Positions 55,205 to 64,000 of a DNA stretch of 64,000 nucleotides are shown here, piece by piece. Every line of letters begins with the position of its first letter. Within the stretch, counting starts at the first letter, position 1. The stretch is taken from contig CP137684.1 in the NCBI GenBank assembly GCA_037976565.1, positions 19,344,259 to 19,408,258 of the forward strand. Direction: 5' to 3'. The notes beneath the pieces are model-generated. The model did not search any database. It saw only the letters and a program-made list of their open reading frames with translations, and was not told the origin of the DNA. Source of the DNA: Mesocentrotus franciscanus. Its lineage: Eukaryota; Echinodermata; Echinoidea; Camarodonta; Strongylocentrotidae. A program made the translations under genes and the position numbers.

Positions 55205-55960
55205 TGTTCACACTATCAGGCGCGGAACCAGGGGGGCGAGCGGGCCTTGGCCCCCACCCCTCCCCAAAAAAAGAAAAAAGAGACAGAGAATTAAGGAAAC
55301 AAGGGAAAGAGGAGAGAAAGGGAAAGAAAGAGGAAGAAGAAAAGAAAAGGGAGATCAGGGGGGCGTTTCATGAAACAATTAGTCGGTGGTTTTCACCGAC
55401 TAATATCATTTTCACCGACAATTTTATTGTCACCGACTATTTTCCAGGCCTCTGATTGGTCAAATTTAGTCGGCCCGACAGTTGTCGGTGGACAAATGTT
55501 GATGAAATGCCCCCAGGAGAGGCGGAAGAACCTTGCCACCGAGGCTGTTGCCTCCCCCACCATCAAAAAAATAAGAGAGAAGGAAGGAAAGGGAAAGAAA
55601 AGCAGAAAAGAGGAGAGAGGGGGAAAGAAAGAAGAGGAAGAAGAAAAAAGGGTGGAAAAGAAGGAGATCGGGGCAAAGCCCTTGCTCCCCCTCAGCAAAC
55701 CTAAAAGAGAGAGAAGTAAGGGAAGGGAAAGGGAAAAAGGAGAGAAAGGGAAAGAAAAAAAAAATAGAAAGAAGAAAGGTAGGGGAGATCAGTTGCGATT
55801 TTTCCAACCAACAAGATGTAGATCGGGGGGCCAAAGTAGGCCTACTGATAAAATTAAAATGTGGTTTATTTCTAATCCGATACCGGTGATTTACAAATGT
55901 TGCTGAAATGACATAATTTTCAGGCAAGAAATATGCTTATTTAGAGGCCTACATGTCAGG
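55205..55960 (+). repeat. Purine-rich repeat units (three degenerate copies)
   Basis: Each copy has a G/C-rich head (GGCGAGCGGGCCTTGGCCCC-like), a long GGAAAGAAAGAGG run and a GGAGATC(A/G)GGG end, at about 55215-55356, 55517-55680 and 55685-55800. The C/T-rich stretch at 34607-34690, beside the assembly gap, is the reverse orientation of the same family. The charged K/E-rich frames here are low-complexity artefacts. Confidence 0.65.
55357..55516. mobile_element. Small MITE within the purine-rich repeat
   Basis: GGGGGCGTTTCATGAAAC at the left and GATGAAATGCCCCC at the right, with an interior of alternating AGTCGGTG/CACCGACTA words that self-pair. It lies between two purine-rich copies; AGG on both sides may be the duplication. 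Confidence 0.75.
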
Positions 55961-56062
55961 GCTCGCGGAACGGCGGGACTCGGGGGGCCTCGAGTATCCT
56001 CCCCCACTTTTTTTGAAAAAGTATATTAAAGAGAAATAGAAAGAAAAAGAGAAAGAAAGAAT

Positions 56063-56850
56063 AGTGACCTGCCAGTGTCACAAAATAATGAGGTATCAAA
56101 ATATGCTCATCTGACTGTGATTAAATGCCTAATACCCTTAAGCTTCCGGGGGCCCTGCCCCCTGGATTCCACCTAGGGCCCTAAGGCGGGCCCCTTGATG
56201 CCCATCTGACGGTATTTAATGCCTAAAACCCCTTCGCTTCCGGGGGCTCCGCCCCCTGGACCCCACGCCAATTAGTGACCTGCCAGTGTCACAAATAAGG
56301 TATCAAAAAAATGCTCATCTGACCGTAATTAAACGCCTAAAACCCCTTAGCTTCCGGGGCTCTGCCCCCTGGACCCAACCAAGGGCCCTAAGGTGAGCCC
56401 CTGAATGCTCATCTGACCGTAAATTATTGCCTAAAACCCCTGAGCTTCCGGGGGCTCCGCCCCCTGGACCCCACGCCAATTAGTGACCTGCCAATGTCAC
56501 AAATAAGGTATGAAAATATGCTCATCTGACCGTTATTAAATTCCTTAAACCCCTGAGCTTCCGAAGGCACTGCCCCCTGGACCCCACCTACAGTTGTAGG
56601 GCCCAAAGGCTGGCCCCTAGATGCTCATCTGATGGTAATGTAATGCCTAAAATCCCTCATTCTTCTGAGGGCTCAGCCCTCTGGACCCCACGCCAATTAG
56701 TGTCCTGCCAGTGTCACAAATAAGGTATCAAAATATGCTCATTTGACCATAATTAAATGCCCATACCCCCTGAGCTTCCTTGGGCTCTGCCCCTTGAACC
56801 CCGCTGGGGCTTTGCCCCTAGACCCCATGCCAATTACGCTACGCTCTACC
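56063..56850 (+). repeat. ~210-bp tandem satellite, four units
   Basis: Units are marked by GTGACCTGCCAGTGTCACAA at about 56065, 56274, 56484 and 56700 (spacing 209-216). Each is itself a dimer of a ~100-base piece with GCTCATCTGACCGTAATTAA and the hairpin CGGGGGCTCCGCCCCCTGG. Confidence 0.92.
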
Positions 56851-57990
56851 TGATTGTAAATACTTTAGCCTCCCCCCACCCACTTTGAAAAAACCTAATT
56901 CTTAAAGTGCGGGTTCAAAGAAAATCACAAAAATAGCAAATAACGTATTACTAGAAACTGGTAAGCTAACAGATGGTAATCGTACAAATTTTAGGTCAAC
57001 TACATATTGGGTGATTTATAAAAATACAAATAAAACCACCTCCATAGAGTCCATAGCATCTGGGATATGCGAGAGATTCGCCAGAATAATAACGATGTTT
57101 TAGTTCTGCCACAATATGAACCAACCCTGCCCAAGCAGATGACATCCCATAAAGAATGAACATAATTGCAATGCTATTATTTCTCAAATTATAATGAGTT
57201 TAGTGTATATAAATGTGATGGAATTTACACCATTCAAAAGGGATATGAAACCGATTCTGATAACTAAATTCTTTTGTTTGTAAATACACAGGATAGGGGT
57301 TAATGAACAATCAAAGAAACCACACTTTCAATTTTCAAATTAAAAACCCCCCGGAATGATAGCATGGACGGCATTTGTTCCCTCTTGAAACGCCGAACAT
57401 ACCGCGGTGTATGCAGCTGAAAATACAATGGCGTCTTATTTTGTTTACAAGCGACGGATTCCTTTATTTTTTATCGCTGCATTTTTCATCAAAATAATAC
57501 CATGCGCGGGGTTTAGAGTGAGGCAATAGATTAAACATTTAGCCTGACGGTAGTGAAGTAAGAGAAATAACTGAAGAAAAGATGACAAATCAGGCACTGA
57601 AAATGTGTAAGATGTCATGGGACATCGTCTGCTTGTGCAAATCATGTTCAACATGTGACGTCACACATCTCAGCAGCGATCGGAGAGCTTTTCAGGTGCT
57701 ATGCCAGGGCTGTATTTAAGCGTCTTGTAATTGATAGTAATCATAACTTTGAATATTTGTAAGCATTGATTTTTGATAACCTTGTCCAATCAAAGTGTCA
57801 CCTTTGCAATAATGACAATAAAGTTAGTTTGTAAAATCAATGAACCTTCTCTTTAAGGCTATTCGTGAGTTATTTTGCGCTTTGTCACCAATTGATAATG
57901 CCTTTTAACAAGATTGACACCACAGGTGCTTTTTTTTCTTCTTCTTCTTACGACCTGAAGAACACATGATTATTTTATAGTTGTAGAATT

Positions 57991-58026
<36 letters not shown>

Positions 58027-58567
58027 ATTGTGAATAAGGATTGCTATGCGTGTTCACTGATCACACAACATAACTCTATTTTTATTTTAGCTACGAGGAA
58101 GCAAGGTTGCACAGACAATAAAACACATGATAAATAGTATTCCCTTTTCGTTATTTTATTGAGTTATAAACTGTACACTTGCAAGTCTAGTCAGGCATAT
58201 AAATGAATCTGAAATGACTTGAATGAGAAATGAGAATAAAATAAAACGGAGATAAAATGATCATGTACACTGTACTAAATGAGGTGGACATGAATAAATT
58301 AAGCTTTATATGACAAAGTAGAAATGACGTTGAAAGTCCAATGGAAATGATGACGGGTGACGAACTTGATGGCGGAAATGCGACTTGTGACTGCAGAGCC
58401 GTTGAAGTTGATGATGATCTCAGACGAAAAGAGAAGTGAAGAAATGTGGCGCTCAATGACAAAGCAGTGAATCGCTTGATGTCGGAGGCCAGAGAAGAAA
58501 TGCAGACATCAAAGCTGGTGGTGATGCAGAGCAGTGAGTCGCTCGATGGATTAACTGAACTTTGATG
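56851..58567. other. No firm gene; GT microsatellite
   Basis: A GT repeat lies at 57992-58024. At 57429 an ATG opens a 34-codon frame with a hydrophobic stretch (PLFFIAAFFIKIIPCAG) and a possible donor (AGA|GTGAGG). It could be a signal-peptide first exon, but nothing downstream supports it. Confidence 0.35.
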
Positions 58568-58970
58568 AGGCCTAAAAGAAAAAGATGTTGTATTGCCCTT
58601 TGGGACCGACCCAAAAATCTGAAAATCTACGGTCTGCTTTTAAAAAAAAAAAAAAAAATTTTCACCATTGTTTTTGTTTTTTTGTTGTTGTAATGAATGA
58701 AAAAATATGGTATGTATTTTATTTTGTTTAAATGGGATATACATGCATAAAATCATCAAATTATTCCCAAATTGTCACTCGTCTTCTGCCCTAGTTTCAA
58801 AATCCTGCTAGCGTAAATATGCAAGTAGACCCCGGCCTCGTGTAGGCCTACGTGTATATATACCATACACTGCACCAGCTAGAAACCAGTAAAAAACAGA
58901 TTTCCGACCGACCGACCCATGTTTTGGCACCTAAAGGGCAATACAACATCTTTTTTTTATTTTTAGGCCT
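58568..58970. mobile_element. 403-bp TIR element with GATG duplication
   Basis: The left AGGCCTAAAAG...GATGTTGTATTGCCCTTT and the right inverse (AAAGGGCAATACAACATC...TTTTTAGGCCT) form ~40-bp TIRs interrupted by A-runs. GATG at 58564-58567 and 58971-58974 flanks them. The interior has an A16-type run and CCGACCGACCGACCC. No coding capacity. Confidence 0.85.
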
Positions 58971-61034
58971 GATGAAGGTTCAGGCGAGCTACGGTAAGTC
59001 GAGCTTGTGAGGGTGAAGAGCTACTGGTGCGAAGTGACTGGCAGCTCCCAGTGGAGAATCAAGCGCCATGTCAGTCCTGATTATAACGTTCCACTGGAAG
59101 ACTGCCATCCCGCCGGAGACGGCAGAATAAAGGTTGACGTGCCATGCAAGAGGTGTATGAGGCACGGAAGATTCTCGAGTGCGGAGAGAAGATCACAGAG
59201 ACGTGTTGACTCGACTGTAGATGTTAGCAGGAGTGAAAAAACCTTGTGGTGTTGAAAATATACGCGGGGTGGAAATACGATGCTCGATTGGAGGGATGCA
59301 CGCACGTGGTCCGAATCGATGAAAACAAATAAGTCGCGTAATGGAAAATTACTGGGAATGTGTATGTACAATAAAAGTGCGAATGTATGAGATGCTACAT
59401 AGTTATGATCTCATGATTTATCTTTTGCATCTTTTTCGTATTTAATTATATTGTGTATAGTTAAGTATTATCCCATCGACTAATGAGGAGAGCCTCCTAC
59501 AGAAACTAATTTTCTTTTGGTAATCTCCAGGCATTAGTTGATGGCTTTTTTCCTGTTATTGTATTTATTATTGTAATTCATTTTCTTGTATTCTTTGTTG
59601 TTGTTATACTCCTTTACGTTCCTGGAAATGAAATTAAAAAAAAAAAATGATAAGGGAAACTATTCCTCGAATACAACATGCTTGTGAAATTTACTACAAC
59701 ACTACGAACAACTTTCAATGCTACACTATATATATACTACAATAACGGTCAGTTGAGCTGGAATTGGTATCGGTGACGATCTCTTGTGAGGTGAGGACTA
59801 TAATTAAGGCCAAAGATTCTCTATGATGTAAGGGCCTACCGACATAAGGACTCACTATGTAGCTATATTTACACCTATTTTTTTCTTCTTAAAATATGGG
59901 CAAACCATACACATACATCAATGTAAAGCGCTTGATGAGAGAAATCTAATGGTGAAAAGGTGAATGAAATGGGATATTGCATTAATTGCGTCATGGCTTG
60001 TCAAAGATAGTCATCTCTTGTAGATCATCTGCCACACTTCTTGGAAGATAATTAACTATGATCTGCTCTGTGACTTTAATCTTTATCATCAGGCTATCTA
60101 AAATATACTACTTCTAACAAATACAGGTCTTGATATGAGGAATGCTGTGATAAAGCAGGTATCGCAATAGGAAGATCCTAGTAGAGCATATAATATATAA
60201 TTTTTATATATCACTTTTAAATTCTACCTTGTCAAAGAGGAGACCAAATAAGGCAGCATTTATCAAGATTCCTGCGCTATAACACACCTCTTTGCGAGGT
60301 ATGACATGCGTGGCAACCCATCTACATGTCATGTACAGTATACCTGCTATCTGTTCCGATTTAATCAGAATATTCTGATTTTTCAAAATTCTGAATGACC
60401 AAATTTTTGTATTTTCCATTTTTTTAATTTTGTGCTTGTTTTAACATGTGCCGCGATTTGAGAGTTCGCGTATTGCGTGCGTTGAATGGCTTTTTTGTTC
60501 AGATTTAACGCGTATTGCCAGTTTCACTGACACTGCATACATGGCCATGGTAAGGCAGTGCGATCACCTGTTAAGGGTACAGATTTCTTATTTTACAAAT
60601 GTTGGCAGGTATTCATTTATGTCAATGCAGTCACTATACTTTGTCCAGACTGTTTCATTTATCTTTAATATGCGCACTCTCCCGGATCTCTGCATACGGT
60701 ACAGTACATGATGGCGCTTATTTCGCGATGTGAAAGAAACCCGGAAACCTTTATCGACAAATACAAAAATATTTTTAGAAAATTGATTTCTGCCCAAATA
60801 GTAGAGCATTTCTCAAAAATGAACCCTGCAAGGCACATCTTCTTGACTGGTCCCAGCCATTCTCGTCAAGGACGGGTTTAAGAAGCGGCATCGAAAAGGT
60901 TTACTATGTTTAAAGAACCCAAAACCATAAGCTATTATTATATTACATGTAGATACATATATTGAAATTCTCAAGGATATTTATTTGATCTGTTTTATTT
61001 ACATAATTTAGATATTTCTGAATATTGTTTTCAG
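58971..61034. other. No gene recognised
   Basis: The plus frame at 59007-59255 is Arg/Ser-rich and open for 82 codons but has no known motif. It continues sequence that the 58568 element interrupts. The rest is AT-rich. The 3' end provides the acceptor TTGTTTTCAG of the 2A exon. Confidence 0.4.
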
Positions 61035-61198
61035 GTATTGTTGCCTATGCCATCACCATCTTCCAAAGGACTACATTTCTGTCGAATGAGAAGGACATCT
61101 TACACCATGGATGGATTCTGCCTTCTCTATCTGCTCATGATCCTCTTGATGAGATCTGGTGACGTTGAAACCAATCCAGGGCCTAACACTGCAGAAAG
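61035..61198 (+). CDS. Exon encoding a 2A-like recoding / signal peptide
   Basis: The exon has an acceptor TTGTTTTCAG and a donor AAAG|GTACGC at 61198/61199. The best start is the ATG at 61107 (context CACCATGG). It encodes a hydrophobic segment GFCLLYLLMILLMRSG running directly into GDVETNPGP. This C-terminal motif is the 2A signature D-x-E-x-N-P-G-P, which makes ribosomes skip the last Gly-Pro bond. Sea urchin NLR (CATERPILLER) genes and APE-type LINEs are known to carry N-terminal 2A peptides almost like this, where the hydrophobic part can also serve as an exocytic signal when skipping fails. After the motif only NTAE and a split codon remain before the donor, so the functional protein body must lie in later exons. 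A spliced context favours a host NLR-like gene over a LINE, but no NACHT or LRR exon is in the window. Confidence 0.75.
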
Positions 61199-61638
61199 GT
61201 ACGCATATATACTAGTAGACTTTGGTGAGTTCCAGTCACGCGATTGCATTGCAAAAGAAACCGTGTGGAAGGGATGGAAATGTTGATCATGTAGCAGATA
61301 AGTAATGGTGTATCCTGTGAGGTTTTGGAGTCTTCAAAATATAGAAAATGATTTTAATTGCTAAAAGACACATGCACTGGACAGAAAAATGTATATATGG
61401 GACTACACAAACATGTGGCATGAAAGTAGTCCACAATAAATAACTTGTCATATTTCAATTATGAGGGCTTTTGAAGCTATATATAGAGCCATCTTTTTCA
61501 AGGAACTTTTTTTTCTTCTATGATACTCTTTCACACTATTAACATAAAAAGAATGAGAAAGCTCACAAATTGATTTCACCTTTCCCAGAACTCAACCTTC
61601 TCTTTAATGTGACACCTGAAATTATCATGTTATCAAAC
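61199..61638. other. Intron-like sequence after the 2A exon
   Basis: AT-rich, no gene recognised. Confidence 0.5.
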
Positions 61639-61692
61639 AAACTTAGTGATTACAAACATGTGTACTATGCATGATACAGATAATTATACAAT
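61639..61692 (+). repeat. Left ~53-bp direct repeat flanking LINE remnant
   Basis: AACAAACTTAGTGATTACAA and ATGCATGATACAGATAAT match 63577-63631 with a handful of substitutions. Confidence 0.85.
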
Positions 61693-61999
61693 GTGAATGT
61701 GAAAAACCCCAAAAACGGCCTAAAAAAAACCCACTCCATCCGGCAGGCGGAGGGTGATGAGTTGTCTAAAAAGAAAAAAAGTAACAGGTTAGTGTCACAC
61801 TCTTCTTCAGTGGCCAGATGTGACAGATGTTTAAAATTAAATCCGTTTCTGATGCAGACACACATAAGGTGGTCTGCAACTGGCCAGACGGATTTCAAAC
61901 TAACCTGTTTCTTGAATAATGCGTCTATATTGTTGCTTCAAAACCGCGCATCTGTAGAGGTGCTGTGCGTATGGAGCAACGACGCGTTGTCATGTCTGA
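61693..61999 (-). other. Probable 3' UTR of the minus-strand LINE remnant
   Basis: Lies between the LINE stop and the left direct repeat. It contains the inverted words TAACAGGTTAGT (61781) and ACTAACCTGTTT (61899). No coding content. Confidence 0.45.
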
Positions 62000-63570
62000 T
62001 TAAGTAGATATAGGGCGTGTCCACTCTCGCTCATCCTTCCTGAGCCATAGATGAAATGACGCCTTTACTGCGCATGAGCAAGAAAGTGAAACGTTCTTGT
62101 TCCTCAGCCTTGCGCCCACACCAATTCGACCGAGAGCACGGAGGAGTGTATTGTTGGAGTAACCACGACATCCTATCTCTATGGGCCAAAGTTCAATTCT
62201 CCAACCGTTCTGCTCAGCTTCTAGAAGCAGCTCTTCGTATTTTCTGCTCTTCCTCTCGTGAGCTCGCTGTAAATTTGCCTCATGAGGTACCATCAGCTCC
62301 AGAAGAATCGCCCTCTTTGAACTTAAGTGGGGGACCAAATTACGACATCAGGCTGCAAGTTTGTCATGACAATGGATGGAGGAAAAATTAACTTCTCCCC
62401 TATTAAAGTCGATTCGAATGTTCCAATCGCTAGCTCCATCATGGCAAGTCCTCTGCCTTCCTGTAGAACTTCTGCCTCAACCATTTGTAGCCTCTCCTTC
62501 CTTGACGAAATGGATATAGGATGCTTGTGTTCGGGTCGGCTTTTGGTTGTGTTCTGTTAACCTCGTCTTCAAAACATCCCCGATGATACCCAGTACACGG
62601 TTGTGTCGCCAAGTGTACCGGCCTGGTTGGAGACCTGTCGGGCAGCCAGCAAGAATATGTGTAGTCGTTGCTCTCTGTTGACAAAGCTTGCAAGCATCGT
62701 CTTCACTTATTTCCCACCACTTCAGGTTTGCTGGTGATGCTACAGTGTCGTATGTATGTCGAATCAATCATGAATTGCAGAAATTTAGGGCTGGTATCAA
62801 ACAGATTCCTCCAGGACAGCTTCTCTTGCTGCACTCCTTCCCATGACGTCCAAGCTCCTTGAACTGGCATCTGTACAGCTTTTACATAATTCAAATTATC
62901 ATGCTCCTTGACGACTAGTTCGCTAATTTCTGTTCTGACTCTATGTTGAGTGAGCTTCCTCACAGGTTTACAAAATTTACCAGCCCCCAACCCTCGTCGT
63001 CCATCCTGTCCTCTCACAATGTCCTCCATCCGCAAACTGTCCTCCGCTCTAGATATTGCCTTCTCAGTATCCCACTTGCGGCCATGACGAGACTGTGGCT
63101 CGATACTAGTGACAACATTGTCTCTGTTGTGTCGCAACTGAAGTGCCGCATTCACCACCGTCTTCTTCATTGTAGTCGTGAGTCCTTCCAACTGGAGACG
63201 CAACTTTGTCTGATGGCAGTAGAGTGCAATGTTTGATAAGTTCTTGCTTGCTCCCAGCCAGCGACGTAGCTTCTTTGAGACGAGAGTTTCCATCTTTTCT
63301 ACCTGTGAGACTGGTACATCATATATCATGAGTTTCCACTGCATTCTTGGCACAATTAGGTATTGATATATAATATCCAGCACTTCATGACGCCAGTCAA
63401 AACACACTTGTCAATAATATGTAGCCATCTCCCAAGCGAATCCATCATGTCCTGACGAGCAACATTGTCTTTCAGGTTCCCATCAATCAGACGTCCTAGA
63501 AACTTCACCGGTTTATTATGTACTCCAGATATCGTCTAGCCGTCGACGGCGAATGGCTCGATATGCTTTA
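62000..63570 (-). pseudogene. LINE polymerase C-terminal region with zinc knuckle and endonuclease-like domain
   Basis: On the minus strand, from high to low coordinates, the pieces are: a block near 63520-63410 (PVKFLGRLIDGNLKDNVARQ); the piece 63407-62703 with VPRMQWKLMIYDVPVSQVEK and KLRRWLGASKNLSNIALY; MPVQGAWTSWEGVQQEKLSW near 62860; then 62767-62477 with the zinc knuckle CKLCQ...HILAGC and GRYTWRHNRVLG. After further shifts, 62338-62000 holds LELMVP...AHERKSRKYEEL and IEIGCRGY. I recognise the order as the C-terminal half of a widespread invertebrate LINE family whose end resembles a PD-(D/E)xK endonuclease (LQPDVVIWSPT lies just upstream in another frame). At least three frame changes make it inactive. 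The RT catalytic core is missing, so it is 5'-truncated, as LINE copies often are. Confidence 0.85.
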
Positions 63571-63576
63571 CTTTGA

Positions 63577-63631
63577 ACAAACTTAGTGATTACATACATG
63601 TATACTATGCATGATATAGATAATAATACAG
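63577..63631 (+). repeat. Right ~53-bp direct repeat flanking LINE remnant
   Basis: Partner of 61639-61692. Ends in AATAATACAG, which could also serve as an acceptor for a candidate exon that follows. Confidence 0.85.
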
Positions 63632-63770
63632 GTTATCGATCCATCTTACTACCACGCTGTAGGGATATCTCTAGAGTTCTCCTATAATAAGCAACAGGAA
63701 ATCCTGGTTGAGAATTTGAATAACTACACCAACTCCTTCCTGGATGTGTTTATGAAATGCAGATATGCCA
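63632..63770 (+). CDS. Candidate coding exon, unknown product
   Basis: After AATACAG the frame VIDPSYYHAVGISLEFSYNK continues as QQEILVENLNNYTNSFLDVF with no stop until about 63820, and its composition looks protein-like. A dispersed repeat-like sequence (CCAACCCTCCCGATTTCACC) begins at about 63768, so the exon would end before it; no clear donor was chosen. Its phase (0) does not match the phase-2 end of the 2A exon directly, so at least one exon would have to lie between, or the two are unrelated. I do not recognise the protein. Confidence 0.3.
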
Positions 63771-64000
63771 ACCCTCCCGATTTCACCGGAAGGCTCCCAA
63801 AAAATCACCCTTCCTCCTGACCTAGCTTACGACCATTCCCCTTATCCTCCCGAAATTGGGGATAAATATAAATGTGCATGTTTTTGTGTATTTGCGGTTT
63901 GTGTTTTTTTCACTACGTAAGCGAGCGTGTACATGTATGTGTCACACATTACACCGTACGGGTTTGCATGCACTGTGTATACAGTACAGCACACGAGGGA
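63771..64000. other. Window end, repeat-like, no gene
   Basis: CTCCCGATTTCACCGGAAGG and CCTCCCGAAATTGGGG read as a dispersed repeat. Nothing else is supported. Confidence 0.4.

Noticed and set aside
55370..55906. K/E/R-rich plus-strand frame of 178 codons and its complement
   Set aside because: Produced by purine-rich repeats and a MITE; low-complexity composition only.
57429..57533. Short frame with a hydrophobic start, possible signal-peptide exon
   Set aside because: Only 34 codons, with a weak donor and no linked exon found. Kept only as a remark.

Overview
The window looks like a piece of metazoan nuclear genome, most likely an echinoid (sea urchin). The main reasons are an exon encoding a 2A-like translational recoding peptide (GDVETNPGP) of the kind described for sea urchin NLR/CATERPILLER genes and APE-type LINEs, many DIRS-type tyrosine-recombinase retrotransposon remnants, a tRNA-type SINE, spliced coding exons with consensus GT/AG borders, and dense tandem and foldback repeats. 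The species call is inference. No bacterial-style operons, CRISPR arrays or rRNA are present. A 500-base run of N (34107-34606) is an assembly gap.

Layout. 1-5.9 kb holds retroelement debris: a decayed DIRS-like gag+RT, a foldback, a LINE 3' end, a Ty3/gypsy pol C-terminus on the minus strand and a stand-alone DIRS-type terminal repeat. 6.5-12.7 kb holds three plus-strand exons of a ZU5-UPA domain gene (UNC5/ankyrin/PIDD type architecture). A 4.4 kb BEL/Pao-like gag-protease element with 142-bp flanking repeats sits inside its first intron. 12.7-22.8 kb holds foldbacks, a second DIRS-like element (13.6-17.0 kb), a ~187-bp tandem array with a SINE inserted near its end, and a third DIRS-like element (18.3-22.3 kb) bracketed by direct copies of a promoter-like repeat. 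23.2-32.0 kb is almost entirely tandem repeats: a 157-bp array, a ~1-kb unit array of about six copies with CRE-like and octamer-like motifs, and a 144-bp array. 32.5-34.1 kb is the left end of a fourth DIRS-like copy, cut by the gap.

34.7-52.0 kb shows nested insertion. Two tandem copies of an ~870-bp TIR element lie at 34.7-36.3 kb. The second copy is split by a block that shows an 8-bp GAGATAAC duplication, and its missing right end reappears at 51845. Inside that block lies the most notable object of the window: a 10,574-bp DNA transposon candidate (41266-51839) with near-identical terminal inverted repeats, a 6-bp target duplication (CTTTGG), TIRs built of a palindromic minisatellite, and one spliced integrase-like (D,D,E) gene with upstream non-coding exons.

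52-64 kb holds foldback MITEs, a 210-bp satellite, GC- and purine-rich repeats, the 2A-like exon (61035-61198), and a decayed minus-strand LINE whose C-terminus has a zinc knuckle and an endonuclease-like domain, bracketed by ~53-bp direct repeats. Apart from the ZU5-UPA gene, the 2A exon and the transposon gene, I see no convincing host protein-coding genes.
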